DNA of 38,422 nucleotides from an uncultured Buttiauxella sp. (lineage in GTDB: Bacteria; Pseudomonadota; Gammaproteobacteria; Enterobacterales; Enterobacteriaceae). Positions within the stretch are counted from its first letter, which is position 1, and each line of letters starts with the position of its first letter. The stretch covers positions 1-38,422 of the forward strand of contig CAMLJN010000028.1 of the NCBI GenBank assembly GCA_946480445.1, given 5' to 3'. A model generated the notes under the pieces. That model was given only the letters and a program-made list of their open reading frames with translations, was not told where the DNA came from and did no database searches. A program made the position numbers and the translations under genes. This document shows positions 1 to 8,549 of this stretch, piece by piece.

Positions 1-51
1 ACCTGCCTGTCACGCAGGGGGTCGCGGGTTCGAGTCCCGTCCGTTCCGCCA
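1..51 (+). tRNA. aspU: tRNA-Asp (GTC), 3' part, cut by window start
   Basis: The first 51 bases are identical to the last 51 bases of the complete tRNA-Asp gene at 9410-9486: anticodon loop with GTC, variable region, T-arm, 3' acceptor strand and encoded CCA at 49-51. The 5' part lies outside the window. In E. coli the tRNA-Asp upstream of dkgB is aspU, the last gene of an rRNA operon. The same gene order suggests that 5S rRNA lies just upstream, but this is not visible. The identity is certain; the name aspU rests on synteny. Confidence 0.93.
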
Positions 52-60
52 CTTAATTAA

Positions 61-89
61 GCCCTGAGTCTTAGACTCAGGGCTTTTTT
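61..89 (+). terminator. Intrinsic terminator after tRNA-Asp / rRNA operon
   Basis: A perfect 10-bp inverted repeat (61-70 and 74-83) with a TTA loop is followed directly by six T residues. It begins nine bases after the tRNA CCA end, as expected for the end of an rRNA-tRNA transcript. The following 137 bases before dkgB show no gene. Confidence 0.93.
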
Positions 90-226
90 CTTGCCTGAAA
101 TCCAGAGAATGGCGTCGATTATTGCTTTAGTAGCAATTATCTTCTGCTTTTACCCACCTTTTTCTGCAAAGTGATCCTCGCCATACTCCTCGTAGCGCTA
201 ATACATATCCCTATTCGAGGTAAATA

Positions 227-1030
227 ATGACAATTCCTGCATTTGGTTTAGGCACCTTCCGCTTAAAAGACAACGTGGTCATCGCTTCTGTTAAAACAGC
301 GCTGGAGCTGGGTTATCGCACCCTCGATACCGCGCAAATTTATGATAACGAAGCGGCTGTCGGACAGGCGATTGAAGAGAGCGGCGTCGCGCGCGATGAG
401 CTGTTTATCACCACGAAAATCTGGACCGAAAATCTCAGCAAAGACAAGCTGATCCCAAGCCTGAAAGAAAGCCTTAGCAAACTGCGTACAGATTATGTTG
501 ATCTGACTTTGATCCACTGGCCATCGCCGGAAAATGCCGTGCCCGTGGCGGAGTTTATGCAGGCGCTGCTGGCTGCGAAAAAAGAAGGTCTGACGCGTCA
601 GATCGGAATTTCTAATTTCACCATCGACCTGATGCAGCAGGCTATTGATGCCGTTGGGGCAGAAAATATCGCCACCAACCAGATCGAACTTTCTCCTTAT
701 CTGCAGAACCGTAAAGTGGTGGCGTGGGCCCGGCAGCATAATATCCATATCACCTCCTATATGACCCTTGCCTATGGTAAAGCGCTAAAGGATGAAGTGA
801 TTGGCCGCATCGCAGGTAAACATGGTGCAACGCCTGCTCAGGTGATTCTGGCGTGGGCAATGCAGCTGGGTTATGCGGTCATTCCATCTTCTACAAAGCG
901 CGAGAACCTGCAAAGCAATCTACTGGCACAGGCTTTAAAGCTGGATGAGCAGGATATGGAGGCTATTGCCGCTCTGGATTGTCATGACCGTCTGGTTAGC
1001 CCGGACGGCCTTGCACCACAGTGGGATTGA
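227..1030 (+). CDS. dkgB: 2,5-diketo-D-gluconate reductase B / methylglyoxal reductase (aldo-keto reductase)
   Basis: The 267-residue protein has the same length as E. coli DkgB and is nearly collinear with it. It is a cytosolic NADPH-dependent aldo-keto reductase that reduces 2,5-diketo-D-gluconate and small aldehydes such as methylglyoxal. The catalytic tetrad is visible as Asp34, Tyr39, Lys64 and His97, and the NADPH-binding motif IPSSTKREN lies near the C-terminus. The ATG is preceded by GAGG at 217-220. It is transcribed towards the convergent yafC, whose stop is only six bases away, so there is almost no space for a separate terminator. The position just after the rRNA-linked tRNA-Asp matches E. 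coli. Confidence 0.96.
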   Translation: MTIPAFGLGTFRLKDNVVIASVKTALELGYRTLDTAQIYDNEAAVGQAIEESGVARDELFITTKIWTENLSKDKLIPSLKESLSKLRTDYVDLTLIHWPSPENAVPVAEFMQALLAAKKEGLTRQIGISNFTIDLMQQAIDAVGAENIATNQIELSPYLQNRKVVAWARQHNIHITSYMTLAYGKALKDEVIGRIAGKHGATPAQVILAWAMQLGYAVIPSSTKRENLQSNLLAQALKLDEQDMEAIAALDCHDRLVSPDGLAPQWD

Positions 1031-1036
1031 TACCGG

Positions 1037-1939
1037 TTACAGCCTCTGCGGGGGCTGTTTTACATGCTCGCTAAGAAAGTCGATAAACGCCCTAATACGC
1101 GTGCTGACCGCCCGGTCACTGTAATAAACCGCGCTGAAGGGCATCTCTACGGGCAGAAGTTTGTCCGTCAGCAGTTCAACAAACTTTCCTTCCGCAATCT
1201 CCTGATTAATCATGTAGTCAGACAGACAGGCAATCCCGTTTCCCATCAGACAAAGCTGCTTTAGCGTTTCGCCACTGTTGGACGAAATACCTGCCGTAAT
1301 ATCATAAAGCTGACCGTCGGCCTGCGCGACAGGCCAGCGGTTCAGGCTGGCCGTTTCGGAAAACCCCAGGCAAACGTGGTGCTTTAAGTCTTCCACACTT
1401 TGCGGTGTGCCATACTGGGCCAGATAATCCGGTGAGGCGATGAGCTTACGATAGCTGGCAAAGAGCGGCCTGGCCCGCAGGCTGGAGTCGGTCAGCGTTC
1501 CGGCGCGTATGGCGACATCCACTTTACGCTCTATCAGGTTGATAAAGGTTTCTGAAGAGACCAGAGAAAGCGTCATTTCAGGATAACGTTCCCGGAAAGG
1601 CTTAATCAGGGGCATCAGGAGATGGAGCATCACAGGAGTTGCGGCATCAATTCGCAACAGCCCCCTTGGCGTCTGGCGGCTCTCCATCAGCTCGTTTTCT
1701 GCCGCTGCCATTTCCTGAAGAATCTGCTGCACGCGGCGAAAATAGCGCTCTCCTTCTTCGGTGAGACTCAACTGACGGGTTGTGCGGTTGAGCAGGCTGA
1801 CACCCAGTTTCATCTCAAGTTTCTTCACCGCCCGGCTTACCGCAGAGTTGGCCTGGTTCAGCTGTTCCGCTGCCCGACTAAAACTGCCGCTTTCTACCAC
1901 GGCGACAAAGATCGCCAGTTCTTCAGAGGTCGCTTTCAT
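1037..1939 (-). CDS. yafC: LysR-type transcriptional regulator YafC
   Basis: This 300-residue protein matches E. coli YafC (304 aa) along its whole length. It has an N-terminal winged helix-turn-helix (about residues 5-65, including [19 protein letters not shown]) and a LysR substrate-binding domain (about 90-295). It belongs to the CrgA-like LysR branch and its ligand is unknown. In E. coli yafC is followed by yafD, but here it is divergent to an MFS transporter gene at 2044, with 104 bp between the starts and a dyad inside that gap. The classical LysR layout would make the transporter its target; this is inference. The protein ends six bases from the end of dkgB. Confidence 0.95.
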   Translation of the reverse strand: MKATSEELAIFVAVVESGSFSRAAEQLNQANSAVSRAVKKLEMKLGVSLLNRTTRQLSLTEEGERYFRRVQQILQEMAAAENELMESRQTPRGLLRIDAATPVMLHLLMPLIKPFRERYPEMTLSLVSSETFINLIERKVDVAIRAGTLTDSSLRARPLFASYRKLIASPDYLAQYGTPQSVEDLKHHVCLGFSETASLNRWPVAQADGQLYDITAGISSNSGETLKQLCLMGNGIACLSDYMINQEIAEGKFVELLTDKLLPVEMPFSAVYYSDRAVSTRIRAFIDFLSEHVKQPPQRL

Positions 1940-1952
1940 TATTGCTCCAGAA

Positions 1953-1975
1953 GCAAAATTTTATTGAGATTTTGC
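1953..1975. promoter_or_regulatory. Inverted repeat, candidate LysR (YafC) operator
   Basis: GCAAAAT at 1953-1959 and ATTTTGC at 1969-1975 form a perfect 7-bp inverted repeat with a 9-bp spacer, 13 bp upstream of the yafC start codon and 69 bp upstream of the transporter start. Size and spacing fit interrupted dyads bound by LysR-type regulators (T-N11-A type). That YafC binds it is inferred from position only. Confidence 0.5.
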
Positions 1976-2043
1976 ATATTTTTGTTATTTAACCATCCGG
2001 CCATACTGCGTGTCATCAAAAGACATCTGCTATGGAGTAAATT

Positions 2044-3219
2044 ATGCCTCTGGCGTTACTGGCACTGACCATCAGTGCATTTGCAATCGGGACAACCGAG
2101 TTTGTGATCGTCGGCCTTGTTCCTACGATTGCTGAACAACTTTCTATTTCGCTGCCCTCGGCCGGACTATTAGTGTCTATCTATGCGCTGGGCGTTGCCG
2201 TGGGGGCTCCCGTGCTCACTGCTCTGACGGGGAAACTGCCGCGCAAGCAGCTTTTAATTAGCCTGATGGTGTTATTCACCGCGGGTAACCTGCTGGCCTG
2301 GCTGTCGCCAAATTATGAAACGCTGGTTGTTGCACGCCTGCTGACAGGCCTCGCGCACGGCGTCTTTTTCTCAATTGGTTCAACCATCGCAACCAGCCTG
2401 GTGCCAAAAGAAAAAGCGGCTTCAGCGATCGCTATTATGTTTGGCGGCCTGACGGTTGCCCTGGTCACCGGCGTTCCTCTGGGGACCTTTATCGGACAGC
2501 ACTTTGGCTGGCGCGAAACTTTCCTGGCTGTCTCGGCCATTGGGGTTATCGCCTTAATCAGCAGCATGATTCTGGTGCCAAAAGATATTCCGATGCGAGC
2601 GGTGGCCAGCCTGAAAGACCAGCTTAACGTACTGACTCACCCTCGTTTGCTGATCATTTACGCGATTACAGCTCTTGGCTATGGCGGCGTATTCACGGCA
2701 TTTACCTTCCTGGCGCCGATGATGCAGGATCTCGCCGGTTATTCCCCGGCTGCCGTTAGCTGGATCCTGCTGGGCTATGGCGTCTCCGTGGCTATCGGTA
2801 ATATCTGGGGCGGAAAACTGGCGGACCGTCATGGCGCAGTGCCCGCACTGAAGTTTATTTTTGCCGCACTGGCCGCGTTGTTGTTGCTCTTTCAGTTTAC
2901 CGCCAGCTCACACATCGCTTCTCTGCTGACGGTTCTGGTGATGGGCGTCTTTGCATTCGGCAACGTCCCGGGCCTGCAGGTCTACGTGGTACAGAAAGCG
3001 GAATCGTACACGCCAAATGCCGTCGATGTGGCTTCTGGCCTGAATATCGCCGCTTTTAACGTCGGGATCGCCTTAGGTTCTGTCATCGGCGGCCAAACGG
3101 TACAGAGCTTTGGGCTGGCGCAAACACCGTGGATTGGTGCGGCGATAGTCGTAGGCGCTCTGCTCCTGATTGGGGTTAGCGGGCGTCTCGATAAGCAAGC
3201 CGCAGTCGCTATTGACTAG
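2044..3219 (+). CDS. MFS transporter, DHA1/AraJ-YdhP-like
   Basis: The 391-residue protein has about twelve hydrophobic segments and belongs to the major facilitator superfamily. The first helix FAIGTTEFVIVGLVP and the loop after TM2-TM3 (GKLPRKQLL) are typical of the drug:H+ antiporter-1 group that includes E. coli YdhP and AraJ. The substrate cannot be read from sequence; export of a small compound is the family rule. The ATG at 2044 has GGAG at 2034-2037. The gene is absent between yafC and yafD in E. coli K-12. It is divergent from yafC, suggesting control by that regulator. I do not assign a gene name. Confidence 0.88.
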   Translation: MPLALLALTISAFAIGTTEFVIVGLVPTIAEQLSISLPSAGLLVSIYALGVAVGAPVLTALTGKLPRKQLLISLMVLFTAGNLLAWLSPNYETLVVARLLTGLAHGVFFSIGSTIATSLVPKEKAASAIAIMFGGLTVALVTGVPLGTFIGQHFGWRETFLAVSAIGVIALISSMILVPKDIPMRAVASLKDQLNVLTHPRLLIIYAITALGYGGVFTAFTFLAPMMQDLAGYSPAAVSWILLGYGVSVAIGNIWGGKLADRHGAVPALKFIFAALAALLLLFQFTASSHIASLLTVLVMGVFAFGNVPGLQVYVVQKAESYTPNAVDVASGLNIAAFNVGIALGSVIGGQTVQSFGLAQTPWIGAAIVVGALLLIGVSGRLDKQAAVAID

Positions 3220-3282
3220 ATGAATAGGTAAGGGCGTGCGCATTTTGTTACGCTCTTATCTGTCAACGCTGTGTAAGAGTCA

Positions 3283-3311
3283 TTGAAACTCATCCGGAAA
3301 GCCCCTATAAC
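3283..3311 (+). promoter_or_regulatory. Predicted sigma-70 promoter of yafD
   Basis: TTGAAA (3283-3288) and TATAAC (3306-3311) are separated by 17 bp, close to consensus in both boxes and spacing. Transcription would start near 3318, giving a leader of roughly 48 nt before the GTG at 3366. The leader region contains a hairpin with outer arms about 3309-3320 and 3335-3346 and a perfect inner CCCTG/CAGGG stem at 3322-3334. Confidence 0.65.
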
Positions 3312-3365
3312 TGAAAGACCGCCCTGCGTCAGGGGGCTCTTCGGTTACAGAGGTCGTCAGTAAAC

Positions 3366-4169
3366 GTGCGCAAAAATACCTATGCCATGCGATATGTCGC
3401 CGGTCAGCCAGCGGAACGTATTCTGCCGCCCGGATCTTTTGCGACTATAGGTCAGGCATTACCCCCCGGCGAACCGTTGCCCGGCGAGGGGAACTTACGT
3501 GTGCTGGTGTGGAATATCTTTAAGCAGCAGCGGGCCGACTGGCTTTCGGTGTTGCAGAATTTTGGCAAAGATGCCCATCTGGTTCTGTTGCAGGAGGCGC
3601 AAACCACTCCTGAGCTGGTGAGGTTTGCAACCAGCAACTATCTGGCAGCCGACCAGGTTCCGGCCTTCGTCTTGCCACAGCACCCTTCGGGTGTGATGAC
3701 CCTCTCCGCTGCACATCCTGTTTATTGCTGTCCACTGCGCGAAAGGGAACCCATTCTTCGCCTGTCCAAATCGGCGCTTGTCACGGTTTATCCTCTGCCT
3801 GATGGTCGCCTGTTAATGGTCGTAAATATACACGCCGTGAATTTTAGCCTGGGTGTGGATGTTTACAGCAAGCAGCTTGGCCCGATTGGCGATCAGATAG
3901 GCCACCACAGTGGGCCGGTGATTATGGCGGGTGATTTTAACGCCTGGAGCCGCCCCCGCATGAACGCGCTGTATCGCTTCGCCCGCGACATGACTTTACG
4001 GGAAGTTCGTTTTACCGACGATCATCGCCGCAAAGCGTTTGGCCGCCCGCTCGATTTTGTCTTCTATCGTGGTTTGAATGTCACTGAAGCCTCAGTGTTG
4101 GTGACCCGTGCTTCCGATCACAACCCTCTACTAGTCGAATTCCGTCCCGGCAAACCTGAGCTGAAGTAA
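3366..4169 (+). CDS. yafD: Endonuclease/exonuclease/phosphatase-family protein YafD
   Basis: The 267-residue protein corresponds to E. coli YafD (266 aa). It has the EEP (DNase I-like) fold signature: WN at 49-50, Glu77 in LLQEAQ, GDFNAW at 189-194 with Asp190 and Asn192, and the C-terminal SDHNP with Asp251-His252. These are the metal-binding and catalytic residues of Mg2+-dependent phosphodiesterases. The substrate is not established. The start is GTG, chosen because the N-terminus [18 protein letters not shown] matches E. coli exactly. A good promoter lies at 3283-3311. yafE follows on the same strand 71 bp later, with a terminator-like hairpin between them. Confidence 0.95.
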   Translation: MRKNTYAMRYVAGQPAERILPPGSFATIGQALPPGEPLPGEGNLRVLVWNIFKQQRADWLSVLQNFGKDAHLVLLQEAQTTPELVRFATSNYLAADQVPAFVLPQHPSGVMTLSAAHPVYCCPLREREPILRLSKSALVTVYPLPDGRLLMVVNIHAVNFSLGVDVYSKQLGPIGDQIGHHSGPVIMAGDFNAWSRPRMNALYRFARDMTLREVRFTDDHRRKAFGRPLDFVFYRGLNVTEASVLVTRASDHNPLLVEFRPGKPELK

Positions 4170-4189
4170 GGTAAGTCAGGTCTGCCGTT

Positions 4190-4219
4190 GGGCAGATCTG
4201 TGAGCTGCCCTTTCTTTTT
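4190..4219 (+). terminator. Terminator-like hairpin between yafD and yafE
   Basis: GGGCAG (4190-4195) pairs with CTGCCC (4205-4210) and is followed by TTTCTTTTT. An alternative, mutually exclusive hairpin uses GGTCTGCC (4179-4186) with GGCAGATC (4191-4198). The short stem makes termination probably partial. Confidence 0.5.
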
Positions 4220-4240
4220 CTCAAACGCAAGGACAATACG

Positions 4241-5017
4241 ATGGCAACACAATCTCACCACGACAATGTTGATCGACAGTTTGGTTCTCAGGCTAGCGCG
4301 TACCTGAGCAGCGCCGTACATGCTGCGGGACGCGATCTGGAGCGCCTCAGCGCTCGTCTGACGGCTTTTCCAGGTGCAAGGCTGCTGGATATGGGGTGTG
4401 GGGCAGGGCACGCCAGTTTTATTGCGGCGGCGCGGGTGAAGGAAGTGGTGGCCTACGATCTATCGGTGCAAATGCTGGCCGTCGTCAACGACGCGGCGCT
4501 TACCCGCGGCATAACAAACTTAACCACTCAGCAGGGGTACGCCGAAGCTTTACCTTTTGATGACGACTCTTTTGATGTGGTTATCAGCCGCTATTCCGCG
4601 CATCACTGGCATGACGTAGGGAAAGCTCTGCGTGAAGTTAAGCGCGTGCTCAAGCCTTGCGGAGTCGTTATCTTTATGGATGTCATGTCTCCTGGACATC
4701 CCGTGCTGGATATCTGGCTGCAAACGGTTGAGGCCTTGCGTGACACATCACATGTGCGTAATTACGCCAGCGGTGAATGGCTGAGTATGTTTAATGAGGC
4801 AGGGCTGACGACGCAAAATCTGCAGTGCGATCGTCTGAATCTGGAGTTTTCAAGCTGGATTGCAAGAATGAGAACGCCTGTCGTACTGGCGGATGCCATT
4901 CGCGCCTACCAGCAAAGTGCTTCTGATGAAGTGCAGCGTTATTTTGAATTGCAGCAAGACGGGTCGTTTACCAGCGATATCGTGATGCTGGAGGCTAAAG
5001 GCTTAATGAAGCCATAA
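4241..5017 (+). CDS. yafE: SAM-dependent methyltransferase YafE, full length
   Basis: This 258-residue class I methyltransferase has motif I LLDMGCGAGHASF (Asp50, Gly52, Gly54, Gly56) followed by the SAM-binding acidic loop and a UbiE/COQ5-like Methyltransf_11 core (about 48-145, with ISRYSAHHWHDVGKALREVKR). E. coli K-12 YafE as annotated is shorter (about 207 aa) and lacks the motif I region, so the protein here is probably the intact ancestral form. The methyl acceptor is unknown. AAGGA at 4229-4233 precedes the ATG. It converges with mltD across a bidirectional terminator. Confidence 0.93.
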   Translation: MATQSHHDNVDRQFGSQASAYLSSAVHAAGRDLERLSARLTAFPGARLLDMGCGAGHASFIAAARVKEVVAYDLSVQMLAVVNDAALTRGITNLTTQQGYAEALPFDDDSFDVVISRYSAHHWHDVGKALREVKRVLKPCGVVIFMDVMSPGHPVLDIWLQTVEALRDTSHVRNYASGEWLSMFNEAGLTTQNLQCDRLNLEFSSWIARMRTPVVLADAIRAYQQSASDEVQRYFELQQDGSFTSDIVMLEAKGLMKP

Positions 5018-5043
5018 AAAAGGCACCTGTCAGGTGCCTTTTT
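5016..5043. terminator. Bidirectional terminator between yafE and mltD
   Basis: A GGCACCT/AGGTGCC stem (5022-5028 and 5032-5038) is flanked by A residues on the left and T residues on the right, so it can end both the rightward yafE transcript and the leftward mltD transcript. Confidence 0.9.
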
Positions 5044-5056
5044 CAAATATTAACGC

Positions 5057-6427
5057 TTATGCATCAGGTGTCGATCTGTTGCTCACAAAGAGCGTCAGCT
5101 GGTCGCCAGGCTTCAGGTTGTCGGTATCTTCGTTCCAGCGCAGAACATCCTTGATGTTCACACCGTGACGTTTTGCGATACTCGACAGGGAGTCACCCTT
5201 GCGCACCTTATAGGTGATGCTGTCGTTCTTCGCTATGCGCTCGCCGTTGCTTTTCACGCTAAGCGTCTGGCCAACTTTAAGGCGTGCGCCGTGAATGCCG
5301 TTCCAGCTTTGCAAATCTTTGGTGCTGACGCCTAAACGTGCTGCAATGCCCGACAGGGTGTCCCCTGAACGAACCCGATAAGATTTGCTGCCTCCTGCGC
5401 TGCTGCGGTTATCCGCTACTAACGTAGGCTGAACGGCGGCAATTTCGCCGGAAGCCAGAGAAGCCTTAAGCTTATCTGCATGCTTCTTCGGGACCATCAC
5501 ATAGCGCTGATTTTTACCAACAACGGGCGTTTTGACCCCGGCGTTGAACGTTTTCAGCGTGTTAAGCGAGATACCCGCCATTTCGGCGACCTGCTGCATG
5601 GCAACCGGCTCACTGACTTCTACGCGCGCCAGAGCACGGCTTTCGTCAGTGGTTGGCAAACGTATACCGTATTTCTGGTTATGCTTGAGCAATTCACTCA
5701 ACGCCAGCATTTTCGGCACGTATATTTTGGTTTCCCGCGGTAACGAAAGCGACCAAAAGTCCGTGGGTTTGCCCCGGGCCTTGTTCGCTTTTATAGCGTT
5801 CATCACGCGGCCTTCACCGCTGTTGTACGCCGCGACCGTCAGTAACCAATCGCCATCAAACATCTTGTTCAAACGCTGCATCATATCCAGTGCCGCAGTG
5901 GTGGAAGCCACAACGTCCCGGCGAGCATCGTAAGATTTGGTCTGCTTCAGACCGTAATTGCGCCCCGTACTTGGAATAATCTGCCAAATGCCTGCGGCAT
6001 TTGCGCCAGATGTCGCGTGGGGGTCAAAAGCGCTCTCCACTATGGGTAGCAGTACCAGTTCCATCGGCATGTTACGTTTCTTAACTTGCCCGGCAATCCA
6101 GTACAGATACGGCTCTGCCCGTAATGTTACATCGTGGAGATAGCTCTTATTACTCAGGTACTTCTGTTTCTGTTCGCGGATCCGGCTATTCTCCGGTATC
6201 CCCATCTTTAGCTCGTCGCTGATGAAGTTCCACAGGTTCTGATCTTGCGCGAGGAATGTCCCATCGTCCATCCATCGCGCCGAGGTCGCTCGACCAGTGT
6301 ACTTTCCTGCTTCACCTTGACCCGCTGCAGACAGACTCTGTGCATGCTGTTGGATGTTAGCGTCATGCTTTGACGCCTGGCACCCCACAAGCAGGACAGT
6401 GGCGAATAATATCGCTTTTGCCTTCAT
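5057..6427 (-). CDS. mltD: Membrane-bound lytic murein transglycosylase D
   Basis: This 456-residue lipoprotein cleaves the beta-1,4 bond between MurNAc and GlcNAc in peptidoglycan, forming 1,6-anhydroMurNAc. The signal peptide ends in the lipobox LVGC with Cys16. The SLT/goose-lysozyme-like domain (about 110-220) contains the catalytic Glu131 in VESAFDPHATSGANAAGIWQ. Two LysM peptidoglycan-binding modules follow at about 349-392 and 404-447, each starting YxVRxGDxLSxIAxR. Length and domain order match E. coli MltD (452 aa). gloB lies upstream on the same strand with a 70-bp gap. The conventional start MKAKAILFATVLLVGC is used. Confidence 0.96.
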   Translation of the reverse strand: MKAKAILFATVLLVGCQASKHDANIQQHAQSLSAAGQGEAGKYTGRATSARWMDDGTFLAQDQNLWNFISDELKMGIPENSRIREQKQKYLSNKSYLHDVTLRAEPYLYWIAGQVKKRNMPMELVLLPIVESAFDPHATSGANAAGIWQIIPSTGRNYGLKQTKSYDARRDVVASTTAALDMMQRLNKMFDGDWLLTVAAYNSGEGRVMNAIKANKARGKPTDFWSLSLPRETKIYVPKMLALSELLKHNQKYGIRLPTTDESRALARVEVSEPVAMQQVAEMAGISLNTLKTFNAGVKTPVVGKNQRYVMVPKKHADKLKASLASGEIAAVQPTLVADNRSSAGGSKSYRVRSGDTLSGIAARLGVSTKDLQSWNGIHGARLKVGQTLSVKSNGERIAKNDSITYKVRKGDSLSSIAKRHGVNIKDVLRWNEDTDNLKPGDQLTLFVSNRSTPDA

Positions 6428-6497
6428 GTGTGTGTCAATGGTTGCTTAAAAGACGAGCAAGGATACATTTGCCCGCCGGACAACACAACCAGAAAAT

Positions 6498-7253
6498 TCA
6501 GAAGCTGTCTTTCTTTGCCCTTAACCACGCGAATATCTGTTGGGGTTGTTGCAAGTTTGTTTCTTTCTTGATTAATTCTTTTAAAACAACATCTTCCGTT
6601 CTTAAAAAAATATTAATTTTCCGTTCGTTTGCTAAGGAACTGGGCAAAGTTGACTGGCCTTTTGCGCGTAACTCCTTCACTTTCCGATAATATCCAAGAA
6701 AAGTCTCATCCTCCGCCATGATACTTAAGGAGAATTGCATGTTAGATAATGTGTACTCATGGGCACAACAAATTAACGTTTCCGCAGGTAGGGAGTTAAT
6801 CTTTTGAAAGGATTCGTACATTTGCTCCGCGGTGCCTTCAAAAAGCCTACCGCAGCCGCCAGAAAACATCGTGTCACCGCAAAAAAGGTAAGGAAAATTA
6901 AAATAACAGAGATGTCCTAAAGTGTGACCAGGTGTGGCAATTACACTAAATTCATACTCTAAAATATTGACCTTATCTCCTTCACGCACTACCTGGTTCG
7001 TTCCCTTATCCAGGGTTTCTTCCGGCCCGTATACCACAAGACCCGGAAAGTTTTGCACCAGTTCTTTCACGCCGCCAACGTGGTCATGATGATGGTGGGT
7101 GAGCAAAATGGCCGCGGGCTGCCAGTGATTTTCAGCTATCGCCTTGAGCACGGGAGCGGCTTCACCAGGATCGACAATGATGCATTTCCCTTGTTCATCA
7201 TTGAGAACCCAGATGTAGTTATCCTGGAAGGCGGGAATACTGTTAAGATTCAT
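6498..7253 (-). CDS. gloB: Hydroxyacylglutathione hydrolase (glyoxalase II)
   Basis: The 251-residue protein hydrolyses S-D-lactoylglutathione to D-lactate and glutathione, the second step of methylglyoxal detoxification. It shows the metallo-beta-lactamase motif THHHHDH (residues 52-58), followed by [25 protein letters not shown] and CAHEYTLSN, which supply the binuclear metal ligands, and the C-terminal glyoxalase II helical domain with KNER-like [14 protein letters not shown]. Length equals E. coli GloB. The gene is clearly more AT-rich than its neighbours, most of all in the last 300 bases. It is divergent from yafS with only 36 bp between start codons. Confidence 0.96.
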   Translation of the reverse strand: MNLNSIPAFQDNYIWVLNDEQGKCIIVDPGEAAPVLKAIAENHWQPAAILLTHHHHDHVGGVKELVQNFPGLVVYGPEETLDKGTNQVVREGDKVNILEYEFSVIATPGHTLGHLCYFNFPYLFCGDTMFSGGCGRLFEGTAEQMYESFQKINSLPAETLICCAHEYTLSNMQFSLSIMAEDETFLGYYRKVKELRAKGQSTLPSSLANERKINIFLRTEDVVLKELIKKETNLQQPQQIFAWLRAKKDSF

Positions 7254-7289
7254 AATTCAACCTCTCGGCATGGCGATAAGAAGGTAGCG

Positions 7290-8048
7290 ATGAAACCGGC
7301 AAGGATACCTGATAACTTCATTTCACCGCATCACTGGGGACAATTGCCCTGGGGGGAATACTACCGCGAGGCGCTTGAAGAGCAGTTGCGCCCCTGGCTG
7401 GGTAAAATGTTCGGTTTTCACCTGCTAAAAATAGGCAGTCTGAGCGGCGAACTCGATACCCGCGCCTGCGCCATTTCACACCAGGTAAACGTCGGCATGC
7501 AAGGTTCGCAGCTGCAGGTAAAGGCCGATCCGCTTCAATTACCTTTTGCATCAAAATCAATTGATGCCTGCCTGCTGGCGCATACGCTGCCCTGGTGCCC
7601 GGATCCGCACGGTTTGCTGCGGGAAGCGGATCGCGTGCTGATCGACGATGGCTGGCTGATTATCAGCAGCTTCAACCCGATAAGCCTGCTGGGATTAGGG
7701 AAAACCCTGCCGTTCCTGCGCAAGCGTGTCCCTTATAATAGCAGGATGTTTACTCCCGTTCGTCAGTACGACTGGCTGGCGCTGCTTAATTACGAAGTGC
7801 TTTATAAGCGCGGGTTTCAGGTTTTACCCTGGCACAAACAAGGCGGGAAAATGCTGAGTACCCACCTTCCTGCCTTAGGATGCATGCACGTGATTGTGGC
7901 ACGCAAGCGCACTTTGCCGCTGACCTTAAACCCGCTGAAAAATCGCAAAGCGAACTCGCCGATCCGTTCGGCGGTGGGGGCGACGCGTCAGTATCGCGAA
8001 GGGGTTAAGCCTTCACATCCGGCAGATAGCCGACATCCTCAAGAGTAG
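7290..8048 (+). CDS. yafS: SAM-dependent methyltransferase YafS
   Basis: A 252-residue methyltransferase-like protein similar to E. coli YafS (240 aa). The core (about 60-150) carries [22 protein letters not shown] and [20 protein letters not shown], matching the post-motif I and motif II/III segments of Methyltransf_11 proteins; a canonical glycine-rich motif I is not evident. The reading frame is open far upstream, but the start at 7290 ([10 protein letters not shown]) matches the E. coli N-terminus and lies outside gloB. Its 3' end overlaps the end of convergent rnhA by 44 bp because the C-terminal tail is longer than in E. coli. The biological substrate is unknown. Confidence 0.9.
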   Translation: MKPARIPDNFISPHHWGQLPWGEYYREALEEQLRPWLGKMFGFHLLKIGSLSGELDTRACAISHQVNVGMQGSQLQVKADPLQLPFASKSIDACLLAHTLPWCPDPHGLLREADRVLIDDGWLIISSFNPISLLGLGKTLPFLRKRVPYNSRMFTPVRQYDWLALLNYEVLYKRGFQVLPWHKQGGKMLSTHLPALGCMHVIVARKRTLPLTLNPLKNRKANSPIRSAVGATRQYREGVKPSHPADSRHPQE

Positions 8049-8478
8049 GTCTTGAGGCCGCTTCGCGAGCCAGCTCATCGCAGCGTTCGTTTTCCGGATG
8101 GCCTGCATGGCCTTTTACCCATTCCCAGCTGATTTTGTGTTCGCTAAGCGCCGCGTCCAGGCGCTGCCAGAGATCGACATTCTTCACCGGTTTTTTATCA
8201 GCCGTTTTCCAGCCGCGCTTTTTCCAGTTATGGATCCACTGCGTGATCCCCTGGCGTACGTACTGGCTGTCGGTGCTGAGCACAATATCGCAAGGCTCAA
8301 TTAACGCCTCGAGCGCGACAATGGCCGCCATCATTTCCATGCGGTTATTGGTGGTCAGGCGATAACCGACGCTGAAGATTTTTTCATGCTGCTTGTAACG
8401 TAAAATGGCACCATAGCCACCGGGACCGGGATTGCCGAGGCAGGAGCCATCGGTGAAAATTTCTACCTGTTTGCGCAT
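8005..8478 (-). CDS. rnhA: Ribonuclease HI
   Basis: The 157-residue enzyme degrades the RNA strand of RNA-DNA hybrids. The catalytic residues Asp10 ([15 protein letters not shown]), Glu48 (NNRMEMMAA), Asp70 (LSTDSQYV) and the C-terminal Asp in NERCDELAR are all present, as is the basic protrusion [21 protein letters not shown]. coli RNase HI is 155 aa. It is divergent from dnaQ with about 67 bp between the start codons, the conserved E. coli arrangement in which the two promoters overlap. The stop codon lies inside the end of yafS on the other strand. Confidence 0.98.
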   Translation of the reverse strand: MRKQVEIFTDGSCLGNPGPGGYGAILRYKQHEKIFSVGYRLTTNNRMEMMAAIVALEALIEPCDIVLSTDSQYVRQGITQWIHNWKKRGWKTADKKPVKNVDLWQRLDAALSEHKISWEWVKGHAGHPENERCDELAREAASRPTLEDVGYLPDVKA

Positions 8479-8531
8479 CTCTGGTAGACTTCCTGTGATT
8501 TAAAAAGCCAAGTCTGACATAAACGAGCGCG

Positions 8532-8549
8532 ATGAGCACAGCTATATGA
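8532..8549 (+). other. Five-codon mini-ORF (MSTAI) overlapping the dnaQ start
   Basis: ATG at 8532 opens a frame encoding MSTAI and then TGA, with the TGA overlapping the dnaQ start as ATGA (8546-8549). MSTAI is the first five residues of E. coli DnaQ. Removing the 14 bases 8547-8560 would restore an uninterrupted MSTAITRQIV start. This looks like the original start codon cut off by a short insertion, leaving dnaQ to start from, or be coupled to, the second ATG. Confidence 0.6.

Noticed and set aside
7053..7289. Upstream extension of the yafS frame into gloB
   Set aside because: The extension lies antisense to the conserved N-terminus of gloB; the ATG at 7290 matches the E. coli YafS start.
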